DNA from: Pseudorhodobacter antarcticus
GTDB taxonomy: Bacteria > Pseudomonadota > Alphaproteobacteria > Rhodobacterales > Rhodobacteraceae
Assembly (NCBI GenBank): GCA_945860375.1
Contig: CAMAQR010000020.1
Location: 1 to 63,859 of the forward strand
Direction: 5' to 3'
DNA length: 63,859 nucleotides
Position 1 is the first letter of the stretch; each line of letters opens with the position of its first letter. The position numbers and the translations under genes are program-made. Below the pieces are notes generated by a model. The model was not told where the DNA came from. It saw only the letters and a program-made list of their open reading frames with translations, and did no database searches. Below, one piece after another: positions 17,463 through 25,455 of the stretch.

Positions 17463-18595
17463 CCGGCGCGCGCGCCCTGATCGACGGGCAAATCGCCGAT
17501 CATGCCATCACGCTGGCCGATGGCCGCATCACCGACGGGCCGGCCCCCGAGTTGGACCTGTCGGGCTATCTGCTGCTGCCCGGCATCATCGACCTGCATG
17601 GCGACGGCTTTGAACGCCACCTGACCCCACGCCCCAGCGCGCCCTTTGACAAGCGCCGCGCCTTGGCCTCGGCCGCGTCCGAACTGGCAGTGAACGGCGT
17701 CACCACCGCTTGGTTCGCCCAAAGCTGGAGCTGGGAGGGTGGCTTTCGATCCGGTCGCGCCACCACTGATCTTTTGGCGGCACTGGACACCGCAAAGCCC
17801 AACCTCTTGGCCGACATTCGCGTGCAAATCCGCCTTGAAACCCATGTGACCGAAGATCACGACGCGGTGCTTGCCGCAGTGGCGCGGCACGGCGTCGACT
17901 ATGTGGTGTTCAACAATCACCTGCCCGAGGCCTTGGAGATGGCACAGAACCACCCCGACCGCTTTGCGCAATGGGCGGCGCAGACCAAGCGGACCCATGC
18001 GGAAATGCTGGCGATTGTTCACGCCGCACAGGCGCAAGACCCAGTGGTTCCCGCGGCACTGACCCAGATGGCGGCGGCCTTGGCGCTGGCAGGCGTGCGG
18101 ATGGGGTCGCATGATGATGCCACCGCCGACACCCGCGCGTTTTATCGCGGCATCGGGGCCGACATCTGCGAGTTTCCCACCACGGTTGCTGCCGCCACGG
18201 CCGCGCGGGCGGCGTCAGAACCCGTGTTGATGGGTGCACCCAACGTGGTGCGCCTTGGCAGCCAGTCGGGCAACATTGCTGCCCAAACGCTGATTGCGGC
18301 CGGGCTGTGCGATGCGCTGGTGTCTGATTACTATTACCCTGCGCTTGCGCAGGCGGCCTGGCATCTGGTCGATGACGGGGTTTGCGATCTGCCAGCCGCT
18401 TGGGGCATGATCTCGGCCCATCCGGCGCGCATTGCCGGGATGAACGACCGTGGCCATCTGGGCATGGGCGCAAGGGCCGATCTGATTGCGATCAACCCTG
18501 ACACGCGGGCGGTTGAAATGACCCTCAGCGCCGGTCGGCTGGCGCATCTGTCGGGCGCCTTGGCCCGCCGCGCCATGTCGACACTGAACCCCTGA
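17435..18595 (+). CDS. phnM: PhnM, second copy of the triphosphate diphosphatase
   Basis: Second PhnM-type amidohydrolase, 386 residues. Family signatures: YLLLPGIIDLHGDGFERHLTPRP (metal His), GVTTAWFAQ, SHDDATADT and GAPNVVRLGSQSGN. It differs from copy 1 in carrying HGDGFERH rather than HTDNLERH and a Trp-rich stretch SWSWEGGFR. The ATG at 17435 has AAGGA upstream and overlaps phnF, so it is cotranscribed with the regulator. The two copies may have different substrate scope or expression; the sequence does not say which is the main pathway enzyme. Confidence 0.9.
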   Translation: MPQLAPLRLTGARALIDGQIADHAITLADGRITDGPAPELDLSGYLLLPGIIDLHGDGFERHLTPRPSAPFDKRRALASAASELAVNGVTTAWFAQSWSWEGGFRSGRATTDLLAALDTAKPNLLADIRVQIRLETHVTEDHDAVLAAVARHGVDYVVFNNHLPEALEMAQNHPDRFAQWAAQTKRTHAEMLAIVHAAQAQDPVVPAALTQMAAALALAGVRMGSHDDATADTRAFYRGIGADICEFPTTVAAATAARAASEPVLMGAPNVVRLGSQSGNIAAQTLIAAGLCDALVSDYYYPALAQAAWHLVDDGVCDLPAAWGMISAHPARIAGMNDRGHLGMGARADLIAINPDTRAVEMTLSAGRLAHLSGALARRAMSTLNP

Positions 18596-18599
18596 CCGA

Positions 18600-19217
18600 T
18601 CAGCCGGAATACTTCTCCAAAAACGCCTCGGCCTTCAGGGCGCGAAAATCCATCAGCGCCAGCCGCAGCACGTCATGTGGCCAGTCCCACCACGCCAACG
18701 CCATCAGACGGTCGGCGATCTGCGGCGAAAACCGCGCCCGCAGCGGTGTGCCCGGAACCCCGGCCACGATCATATAGGGCGGCACATCCTTGGTCACGAC
18801 CGCACCCGAGGCCACGACAGCCCCCGCGCCAATGGTCACATCCGGCTTGATGATTGCCCCATGGCCGATCCAGGTGTCCGGGCCGATCACGGTACGACGC
18901 GCGGTGCGCCGGTCAAAGAACGCGGCATCATCGGCGACGTCGTCCCAATAGTAGGATGACCGATAGAGGAAATGATGCAGGCTGGCGTGATCCATCGGGT
19001 GATCTGTGGGGCCGATCCGGGTCATTGCCGCGATATTGGCAAACTTGCCCACCGTGGTGTTGGCGATATCCGAAAACTGGTCACAATAGGCGTAATCTTC
19101 AAAGGTCGAATGGATCACCCGCGACCCCTGCCCCACCTCGCACCAGCCGCCGAACTGGCTGGCGACGATCTGGCAGCCGTCATGGATCAACGGCTGGGTG
19201 GCGGAAAGTTTTGCCAT
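18600..19217 (-). CDS. Hexapeptide-repeat acyltransferase of phosphonate clusters
   Basis: Left-handed beta-helix acyltransferase (LbetaH family), 205 residues. Hexapeptide repeats run through the middle: YAYCDQFSDIANTTVGKFANIAA, then VIGPDTWIGHGAIIKP and VTIGAGAVVASGAVVTKDVPPY, closing with IVAGVPGTPLRARF, as in xenobiotic/serine acetyltransferases. A related family is regularly found in phn clusters and annotated as phosphonate metabolism transferase. It is the last gene of the phnCDEE operon, four bases after phnE2, and runs convergent to phnM copy 2. Possible role is acetylation of an aminoalkylphosphonate, inferred from context. Confidence 0.85.
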   Translation of the reverse strand: MAKLSATQPLIHDGCQIVASQFGGWCEVGQGSRVIHSTFEDYAYCDQFSDIANTTVGKFANIAAMTRIGPTDHPMDHASLHHFLYRSSYYWDDVADDAAFFDRRTARRTVIGPDTWIGHGAIIKPDVTIGAGAVVASGAVVTKDVPPYMIVAGVPGTPLRARFSPQIADRLMALAWWDWPHDVLRLALMDFRALKAEAFLEKYSG

Positions 19218-19221
19218 GCCC

Positions 19222-20544
19222 CTACCCCTTGATCAGACGACGGCGCAGCCAGCCCGACAGGCTGTCCATCGCCATCACCATCAACACGATCAGCACCATG
19301 TAATACGCCACCTCTTCCCAGTCCTTCTGGGTCTGAATGGCTTGGGTCAGCAGCAAACCGATGCCGCCACCGACAATCGCGCCGATCACAGTGGCACTGC
19401 GGGTGTTCGATTCCAGATAGTAAAGCACCTGCGACAGCAGCACCGGCGTCACCTGCGGAATCACCCCAAAGCGTGCGCGCTGCATCGCGTTGGCCCCGGT
19501 GGACTGAATGCCCTCCACCTGCTTTTCGTCAATGTTTTCCAACGCTTCAGAGAACATCTTGCCAAAGGATCCGGTGTCGGTGATCAAGATCGCCAAGGCC
19601 CCGGTCATCGGCCCCGGCCCAAAGGCACGGCTTAAGATGATGGTCCAGATCAGCCCGTCGACGCCGCGAATAAAGTCGAACACCCGGCGAAAGGCGAAGC
19701 GGATAGCGCGGAACGGCATGAAATTGCTCGCCGCCGCAAAACCCAAAGGCAGCGCGATGATCGCCGCCCCCATCGTGCCCAGAAACGCCATCAACACGGT
19801 TTCAAACAGCGCCCAGACCACATCGCCGTGCCGCCACATCTTGTTGGTCCAGACCTCGGACACCATCAGTGCCAGATTGCTGCGCGCGGGATCGATGCGG
19901 TCACCCACCAAAACCAGCGCCGCCAGTTCCAGCGGCCCCTTGCCATAAAGCGGGCTGTCGAGGGTGAAGAAGAACAACTCCCATCCCGCCTCATACTTGA
20001 ACGTTTCGACCTTGGAGCGCGAATAGTTGAACCGCCCGGCATCGGTTGTCACCGACACCTTGGTCTCGGAGGCGTTGATCCATTTGGGCAAGGGCAGCGG
20101 CGCGGTCAGCACCAGCTTGCCATTCAGCGGCGCAATATCAATGGTGCCATAGCCCGGCACAACATAGCGCGCGCCCGCCGCATCATAGGTCACCAGATGA
20201 CCATCCCCCAGATCAACCCGCGTGACATCCCCGTCCCGCGTCACCCAATCAGGCAGCATGCCTTCGGGGTAAGTGCCCTTGTTCTCCCCCTCGATCGCCA
20301 CCACCACCTCGCCCGAGCGGTTGTCGCGGCTGACATGGGTTTTGTGCGACCAGAAGTCCGACAGCAAGATGGCCGCGTTGTCCAAACGCGCCCGCGCCGC
20401 AAGACCGGGCAGATCGAAGGCAAAAAACGCATAGGTCAGATAGGCCAGGATCAGCAATGGAACGGCAAAAGCCATTTGACGCTTGCGATCAAACCGCGCC
20501 GTCATCTGATCGACCAATGAGGGGTGCATTTCGGCAGTGGTCAC
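19222..20544 (-). CDS. phnE: PhnE2, phosphonate ABC transporter permease (440 aa)
   Basis: Inner-membrane permease of the phosphonate importer. The C-terminal 260 residues are a standard binding-protein-dependent permease domain with the EAA loop (EALENIDEKQVEGIQSTGANAMQRARFGVIPQ). The N-terminal half has one membrane helix and a long extracytoplasmic insert of about 150 residues (residues ~40-200), which makes it much longer than phnE1. I use a GTG start at 20544, backed by AAGGGG seven bases upstream; an ATG follows at 20529. One base separates it from phnE1. Confidence 0.92.
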   Translation of the reverse strand: MTTAEMHPSLVDQMTARFDRKRQMAFAVPLLILAYLTYAFFAFDLPGLAARARLDNAAILLSDFWSHKTHVSRDNRSGEVVVAIEGENKGTYPEGMLPDWVTRDGDVTRVDLGDGHLVTYDAAGARYVVPGYGTIDIAPLNGKLVLTAPLPLPKWINASETKVSVTTDAGRFNYSRSKVETFKYEAGWELFFFTLDSPLYGKGPLELAALVLVGDRIDPARSNLALMVSEVWTNKMWRHGDVVWALFETVLMAFLGTMGAAIIALPLGFAAASNFMPFRAIRFAFRRVFDFIRGVDGLIWTIILSRAFGPGPMTGALAILITDTGSFGKMFSEALENIDEKQVEGIQSTGANAMQRARFGVIPQVTPVLLSQVLYYLESNTRSATVIGAIVGGGIGLLLTQAIQTQKDWEEVAYYMVLIVLMVMAMDSLSGWLRRRLIKG

Positions 20545-20545
20545 T

Positions 20546-21424
20546 TCAATGCCCCTTCACAAGACGGTTGCGGAAATGGTCGGACAGGCGGTCGATTAGG
20601 AAGATCGTCAGGAACAGCAGCAGGAAAATCGCCACCACCTTGTCATAGCGGCCCTGCCCCCATTGCATCGCGATCTTCAGATCGTGACCAATGCCGCCCT
20701 CACCCACGAAACCCAAAATCGCGCTGGCCCGCACGTTGATTTCAAACCGCAGCAGCGCATAGGACAGCCAGTTTGGCGCAACCTGCGGGATCACACCCAG
20801 CCACATCCGCTGGCCCCAACTGGCCCCAACCGAGGCCAAACCTTCGACCGGCTTCAGATCGGCATTTTCGGCCACTTCGGAAAACAGCTTGCCCAAAGCA
20901 CCGCCGGTGTGCAGCGCAATCGCGATCACCGCAGGCACCGGACCACCGCCCAGAATATAGATCAGCATCAGCGCAATCACGATTTCCGGGATGGCGCGAA
21001 ACCCGTCCATGCTGCGCCGGAACAACGGGATCAGCCGCGGCCACCGCGCCAGCCCGCGCGTCGCCAACAAGGCCATTGCCACGGCCAACAGCGCGCCGAG
21101 CAATGTGGACACCGCCGCGATGTTCAAGGTTTCGATCAGGGACGGCAAAAATTGCACAAACAAGCCAGGCAGATTGGCGCGGTTGGTCCAGGCCTCAGAC
21201 AGCACTTCGGCCGCGAAATCGCCCGTTTGCGGCAGACCGTTCCAGAAATCGCCCGCGTTGCGATGGTCGGCCAGAATCCAGCCCGACGCCATCAACCCGA
21301 CAAACAGCGCCAGCAAAATCCCGCCATACATGCGCTTGCGCCGCACCATCTCCAGATAGGCAAGGTTCGGGTTCGCCAGATCAGGGCGCGGCCCCGGTTC
21401 CGGCCCAAAGGCAATATCGACCAT
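20546..21424 (-). CDS. phnE: PhnE1, phosphonate ABC transporter permease
   Basis: Second inner-membrane permease. Five or six hydrophobic segments and the EAA loop SEVAENADLKPVEGLASVGA followed by WLGVIPQVAPNW identify a PhnE-type permease. I choose the ATG at 21424, which has AGGAG upstream; the alternative ATG at 21445 sits directly against the terminator-like hairpin after phnD and lacks a binding site. The resulting 292 residues fit the family. It is cotranscribed with phnD and phnE2. Confidence 0.92.
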   Translation of the reverse strand: MVDIAFGPEPGPRPDLANPNLAYLEMVRRKRMYGGILLALFVGLMASGWILADHRNAGDFWNGLPQTGDFAAEVLSEAWTNRANLPGLFVQFLPSLIETLNIAAVSTLLGALLAVAMALLATRGLARWPRLIPLFRRSMDGFRAIPEIVIALMLIYILGGGPVPAVIAIALHTGGALGKLFSEVAENADLKPVEGLASVGASWGQRMWLGVIPQVAPNWLSYALLRFEINVRASAILGFVGEGGIGHDLKIAMQWGQGRYDKVVAIFLLLFLTIFLIDRLSDHFRNRLVKGH

Positions 21425-21446
21425 GGCGGCAACGGCTCCTGTCATG

Positions 21447-21478
21447 AAAAAACCGGGCCACCCGATCGGGCGGCCCGG
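21447..21478 (-). terminator. Hairpin with T run between phnD and phnE1
   Basis: On the minus strand CCGGGCC and GGCCCGG pair around CCCGATCGGG (with G/T type mismatch positions), followed by six T. This is a terminator-shaped structure inside the operon. It probably lets only part of the transcripts reach the permease genes, giving more binding protein than permease. Confidence 0.7.
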
Positions 21479-21493
21479 TCTAGGGTGCTGAAA

Positions 21494-22393
21494 TTACATG
21501 CCTTCTTGCATTTTGCGCGCAGCGATAATGCCGAGATAATCTTCATGCTTGACCGGAACGAAGTCCTTTGCATCGCCAGCGGCCACGTTATAGGCGCAGG
21601 CCGCATCGGTTGCCCACATGGTGTCCATCATGGCATAGACCTTGTCCTTGACGTCCTGCGGCAGGGCGCGACGCACCACCAACGGGCCTTCGGGGATCAG
21701 TTTGGAGCGCCAGATTTCGACCAGGTTGTTCATGTCGACCAGACCCGCATCGGCTGACTTGCGGAACGCGCCCGAAGTGAAACCGTCTTCCCAGTTGCCC
21801 AAGCCATCGGCCCAAGACACGCCAGCCGCGAAGTCGCCGTTGTGAACACCGACGATGGTCTGCTCATGGCCGCCCGACATTTTCACTTCGCTGAAATACT
21901 CTTCCAGCTTGCCGTATTTCTCGGTCAACTCAGCGCCGGGGACCAGATAGCCCGAGGTCGAGTTCGGGTCGGCAAAGGCAAAGGTCTTGCCCTTGGCGTC
22001 GTCCATGCTGGCGATTCCGGCGTCTTTGCGGGCAAAACCGATCGAGTAATATCCGGTGCTGCCATCGAGGTTTTCTTTGGTCAACATCACGTCGACAGCG
22101 TCTGGGTTGGTCAGATAGGTCTTGGCATAGGCCGAAGCGCCCAACCATGCGTAGTCGATGGTGCCGCCCAACAGGCCCTGGATCACGCCGTCATAGTCGG
22201 CAGGGGTGAACAGCTTGACCGGAACGCCCAGCTCTTTTTCCACCGCAGCGCGCAGGCACTCGGTCGAGGTCAGCCGGTCTTGGGCGTTCTCGCCGCCAAG
22301 AATGCCGATGTTGAATTCAGTGATCGCGTCTTGGGCGGTGGCAACGCCGGTCAGCGCGGTGGTGGCAACTAGGGCCAGAAGAACAGATTTCAT
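21494..22393 (-). CDS. phnD: PhnD, periplasmic phosphonate-binding protein
   Basis: Solute-binding protein of the phosphonate importer. Signal peptide at residues 1-20 (MKSVLLALVATTALTGVATAQ). The mature protein has the PhnD pattern FNIGILGGENAQDRL, YDGVIQGLLGGTIDYAWLGASAY and AFADPNSTSGYLVP, which lines the ligand pocket. 299 residues is usual. GGAG lies upstream of the start. A strong hairpin follows the stop, consistent with higher expression than the permeases. Confidence 0.93.
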   Translation of the reverse strand: MKSVLLALVATTALTGVATAQDAITEFNIGILGGENAQDRLTSTECLRAAVEKELGVPVKLFTPADYDGVIQGLLGGTIDYAWLGASAYAKTYLTNPDAVDVMLTKENLDGSTGYYSIGFARKDAGIASMDDAKGKTFAFADPNSTSGYLVPGAELTEKYGKLEEYFSEVKMSGGHEQTIVGVHNGDFAAGVSWADGLGNWEDGFTSGAFRKSADAGLVDMNNLVEIWRSKLIPEGPLVVRRALPQDVKDKVYAMMDTMWATDAACAYNVAAGDAKDFVPVKHEDYLGIIAARKMQEGM

Positions 22394-22435
22394 CGTCGTC
22401 TCCGTAGGTTGGGCCCCGATTGGGGCCGGGTAAAG

Positions 22436-23254
22436 TCAATTCAGCATCAGATCCGCATAAGCGCGGTCGGGGGCTGTATCCGGGGAAATGGCGGTGGAGG
22501 TTGCAGCCTCATTGAAGCTGGCATCGGCACCGTAGATGTCGCGTGCGACCCCGGTCGAAAGCTGATCCGGGGTGCCGTCAAACACGATCCGCCCGTCGCG
22601 CATGCCGATCACCCGGTCACAATAGCGCCGCGCAGTGTCCAGCGTGTGCAGGTTGGCGATGACCATGCGGCCATCCTCAACGTTGATCTTTTTCAACGTG
22701 TCCATCACGACTTGGGCATTCATCGGATCGAGGCTGGCGATGGGCTCATCGGCCAGAATGACCTTGGGGTCCTGCATCAACACCCGCGCAATCGCCACGC
22801 GCTGCTGCTGGCCGCCTGACAAGGCCTCGGCGCGTTTGGGGGCCTGTTCGGAAATCCCCAGACGGTCCAGAATCTCCAGCGCCCGCAGAATATCGGCGCG
22901 CGGCCAGATGTTGAACATGGTCTGCAAGGTGCCGCGACGGTTCAGAATGCCGTGCAGCACGTTCGAGGCCACATCCATGCGCGGCACCAGATTGAACTGC
23001 TGGAAAATCATCGCGCATTGGCTTTGCCACGCCCGCGCCTGCGCGCCCTTCAGCGCCAGCACGTTGCGGCCGTCGACCACGATCTGACCCGAGGACGCAT
23101 CTGTCAGCCGGTTCATCATGCGCAAAAACGTGGATTTGCCCGCGCCCGAACGACCAATGATTCCGACAAAGGCGGGGCCATCCACGGTGAAGCTGATGTG
23201 ATCCACGGCGGCCTTTTGGCCAAACATCCGCGTCACGTCTTTGACCTGCAACAT
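22436..23254 (-). CDS. phnC: PhnC, phosphonate importer ATPase
   Basis: ATP-binding subunit of the phosphonate ABC importer. Walker [11 protein letters not shown]-loop [10 protein letters not shown], signature [14 protein letters not shown] and Walker [14 protein letters not shown] are all intact. 272 residues matches PhnC. It is the first gene of phnC-phnD-phnE1-phnE2-acyltransferase; 42 bases separate it from phnD. A GGGGATG stretch precedes the start. Confidence 0.94.
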   Translation of the reverse strand: MLQVKDVTRMFGQKAAVDHISFTVDGPAFVGIIGRSGAGKSTFLRMMNRLTDASSGQIVVDGRNVLALKGAQARAWQSQCAMIFQQFNLVPRMDVASNVLHGILNRRGTLQTMFNIWPRADILRALEILDRLGISEQAPKRAEALSGGQQQRVAIARVLMQDPKVILADEPIASLDPMNAQVVMDTLKKINVEDGRMVIANLHTLDTARRYCDRVIGMRDGRIVFDGTPDQLSTGVARDIYGADASFNEAATSTAISPDTAPDRAYADLMLN

Positions 23255-23296
23255 TGCGGCATCCCCTGCACTGGTGTTGCCGGGGAACTAGCGAAA

Positions 23297-23340
23297 CTGT
23301 GTAACACAGAGAAATCGGTTACACGAAGCTTTCGTAACAG
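23297..23340 (-). promoter_or_regulatory. GTTAC repeats upstream of phnC
   Basis: On the minus strand, upstream of phnC, CTGTTAC (23340-23334), GTGTAAC (23324-23318) and GTGTTAC within the palindrome CTGTGTTACACAG (23309-23297) recur. This resembles a degenerate set of PhoB-type half-sites (CTGTCAC-like), but spacing is irregular, so the assignment is tentative. The stretch overlaps the 3' end of the PAAR remnant. Confidence 0.35.
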
Positions 23341-23834
23341 CCGCGCGACGGTGTCAGCCCGACGCAGCTTGCGGCCTTGAGTCGACCCGCTTTTAAGGCA
23401 CCCCTGCACTGAAGCGCCGCTTTCTGCGCCTTGCCCGCCGTCACCGCAGCCGCCTGGATCAACGAACTGTCCGTCAATATGGCCGCCATACCGCCACCCG
23501 GATTGCCTGGACTGGACGGGTCAAAGGGTGGCTAGCCGCCGATGATCACCGTCGGGAACCCTGTCACGATCGTGCCCCCATGCACCGTGCTATCGCCCAT
23601 GCGAGCGGCGGACATATTGTTGATGATCACCGTCAACGACCCTTTGACGATTGAATCGCTGGGCCCGACAGGCGGGCACAAACACGAATCGCCCACACGC
23701 GCCGCCGGAACAAAGCCGATGATGACATTGCTGGAACCGGCCATGATCGGCCCGCCGATGTGCGGAATGGGCGGAGTTCCCGGAATAACCATCGGGCAGA
23801 CATGCATGTCAGTTATGCGGGACGCGGGGGGCAT
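23319..23834 (-). pseudogene. PAAR-domain protein interrupted by an in-frame TAG
   Basis: The first 100 codons encode a PAAR protein (sharp tip of the type VI secretion spike): repeated G-x-P/S motifs such as MPPASRITDMHVCPM, GGPIMAGSSNVIIGF, GSLTVIINNMSAARMGDS and a C-terminal GFPTVIIGG. After TAG at 23532-23534 the same frame continues for 70 codons to TAA at 23319 with PPFDPSSPGNPGGGMAAILT and an Ala-rich helix, the type of extension seen on PAAR proteins that carry an effector. So the 100-residue product is probably a truncated form, and the tail has been cut off. No other type VI genes are in the window. Confidence 0.65.
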
Positions 23835-23921
23835 CAGCTATCCTCCTGAGAAAAATCGTTCCATTGCGCTTGTATCACAGAAACACCTGCCATTGTCCGC
23901 CAATCACGCCAACCGGTAATT

Positions 23922-24302
23922 CTAGAGCGGATTTCCTTCAATCTGAGTCAGATTGACGGTCATCCAAGACAGGCACTGCCAGTTTATGTTGCGGTTGCGT
24001 TCGATCTGCCAAACCCGCTGAAACGCGACACGCTCTATCGCTGACATCTGGCCAGAATGCCGACGCCGCGCAAGCTTTTGCTCGCACCCGGCCATGCTGT
24101 CGGGTAAGGCCAATCGGCTTGCCAGCATCGCCTGCGGCTGCACCGCGACCAAAGTGGCAAGGTTTCCTTGAGTCATCGCCGCCTGCGCTTGCGTCATCAG
24201 CGCCGACAATGCGCCATCCGGTTCAAACCCTCCCACGGCATGACCGTTCCACCAGACTTCTGGTGGCGCCTCCTGCGGTTCAGCCTTTATGGAATGGGGC
24301 AT
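23922..24302 (-). CDS. Hypothetical protein (126 aa) ending in the dispersed repeat
   Basis: Not recognised. The first ~85 residues (EVWWNGHAVGGFEPDG, then an Ala/Gln-rich stretch) could be a genuine but truncated protein. The last ~37 residues come from the dispersed repeat at 23924-24036. A repeat inserted into an older gene would explain this chimera. It lies just upstream of the PAAR gene in the same direction. Confidence 0.3.
   Translation of the reverse strand: MPHSIKAEPQEAPPEVWWNGHAVGGFEPDGALSALMTQAQAAMTQGNLATLVAVQPQAMLASRLALPDSMAGCEQKLARRRHSGQMSAIERVAFQRVWQIERNRNINWQCLSWMTVNLTQIEGNPL
23924..24036 (-). repeat. Dispersed repeat, copy 1
   Basis: About 110 bases matching copies near 31518 and 41947. 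Shared landmarks on the plus strand are CGGATTT, AATCTGANTCAGATTGA, ATCCAAGACAGGCA and GTTGCGGTTGCG. On the minus strand all three copies encode a peptide containing RNR, CLSW and a C-terminal NP(L/I) followed by a stop at the same place. Copies 1 and 2 remain alike to about 24036. Confidence 0.75.
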
Positions 24303-24362
24303 AGGGTTTCATCATCCAAGATCATTGGCCTGCATGTCTGGCCGAACACAGAAAGCCCTCCC

Positions 24363-24599
24363 TCAATCCCTCAGATCCAGACACAGCCCCACCAAGGCCA
24401 GAACACGGTATTCATCGTCCAACCGATAGGCTCGGGCCAAGTCGAAACAGAACTTCCGAAAACCGGCGGGGTCGGCCAAGGCGGCCTTATGCTCTGGGTG
24501 CTTGTCCAGTGCGTCACCAATGCAATCCGCCAAGGCCTTGTTCTCAAGCTGTTCAAGCTGGCGATCATGAATACTGATCAATTTATACAATCCGTCCAA
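24363..24599 (-). CDS. Hypothetical small protein (78 aa)
   Basis: Not recognised. The sequence is compact and helical (LISIHDRQLEQLENKALADCIGDALD, then FRKFCFDLARAYRLDDEYRVLALVGLCLDL), with no signal peptide or membrane helix. It lies in the same direction as the PAAR remnant and could be the C-terminal part of a chaperone or cargo-related protein of that locus. It may be a fragment. Confidence 0.45.
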   Translation of the reverse strand: MDGLYKLISIHDRQLEQLENKALADCIGDALDKHPEHKAALADPAGFRKFCFDLARAYRLDDEYRVLALVGLCLDLRD

Positions 24600-24635
24600 A
24601 TGACTGACCGCATGTTAAATGGGTCGATCACAGAG

Positions 24636-24797
24636 TCAATTGCGGATTTGACCCAACACCGGACCAAGCTCCGCCGCAAACCCGCCGTGGGGTTGTGCCA
24701 TTCGCTTTGGCCCCGCCATCCAGTCATAGCCGATGCTGTGGCGCAGAATCAGGTGTTGATGGGCGTCGATCACGCCCTCTGGCGCAGGTTTCAGGCC
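24636..24797 (-). pseudogene. Fragment of an unidentified gene
   Basis: An open stretch of about 53 codons without a start, bounded on its 5' side by TAG and ending at TGA at 24636-24638. It encodes a plausible protein tail (AHQHLILRHSIGYDWMAGPK, then HGGFAAELGPVL). I cannot name the family. The surrounding region is decaying, so this is probably what remains of a longer gene. Confidence 0.3.
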
Positions 24798-24807
24798 CTA
24801 TCCGCCG

Positions 24808-25344
24808 CTACTGCGTCGCAATCGCTGCATCAATCGCGCTGGTGATCGCCGCCGACATCGGCTTGGTCCCCGAGCCCCAAGCGTCCAGATAGGCTCCGTC
24901 CACGCCGATCAGCACCTTGTTGAAATTCCAGTCCGGCACAAAGCCCTGCGTGTCGCGCAGCCAGCCAAACATCGGATGCACGGCACCCTTGGCCACATGC
25001 TCAATCGTCGTCATCGGCAGGTCAAGCGCGTAGTTCAAGTCACAAAACTCTTTCACCTCGGCGTCTGACGCGAGTTCCTGATTGAAGTCATCCGAGGGCA
25101 CTACCAGCACAATTGCCCTGCCCTTATAGGCGTCAGACAGAGCTTGGAGCCCGGCATATTGCGGGGTAAATCCGCACATCGACGCGGTGTTCACCACCAA
25201 AACCGGCATCCCGCGCCACTGTGCGGTGTCATAGCTGCCGCCATCAATGGACGGAAACTGAAAGCTGGGCGCATCGCTGGCCGCCCCTGCCGCACCTGAC
25301 GCCAAACCCATTGCCAAAATCCCCGCCTTTACCGAGTTGCGCAT
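24808..25344 (-). CDS. Periplasmic glutathione-peroxidase-family protein
   Basis: Thiol peroxidase of the GPx/BtuE family (178 aa). The family motif around the peroxidatic Cys reads VLVVNTASMCGFTPQY, and the WNFNKVLI motif carries the conserved Trp and Asn. The third conserved region is VPSDDFNQE with Gln in place. Residues 1-20 form a signal peptide (KAGILAMGLASGAAGAA), so it should act in the periplasm, unlike the usual cytoplasmic enzyme. The ATG at 25344 has GGAG nine bases upstream; the ATG at 25359 lacks one. It is divergent from the broken aminotransferase gene. Confidence 0.85.
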   Translation of the reverse strand: MRNSVKAGILAMGLASGAAGAASDAPSFQFPSIDGGSYDTAQWRGMPVLVVNTASMCGFTPQYAGLQALSDAYKGRAIVLVVPSDDFNQELASDAEVKEFCDLNYALDLPMTTIEHVAKGAVHPMFGWLRDTQGFVPDWNFNKVLIGVDGAYLDAWGSGTKPMSAAITSAIDAAIATQ

Positions 25345-25455
25345 GCCCGATGTCTCCATTTACAGCTTATACGTCAGCGAAACCTTGGCGGATCACCGCG
25401 CCGTATTGCTTGCCTTGTGAAGCAATTTCGCTCACCCTGCCGCAATGAGGTTCTT

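Noticed and set aside
23319..24799. Complete type VI secretion locus
   Set aside because: Only the PAAR remnant is identifiable. No VgrG, Hcp, TssB/C or ClpV-type gene is in the window.
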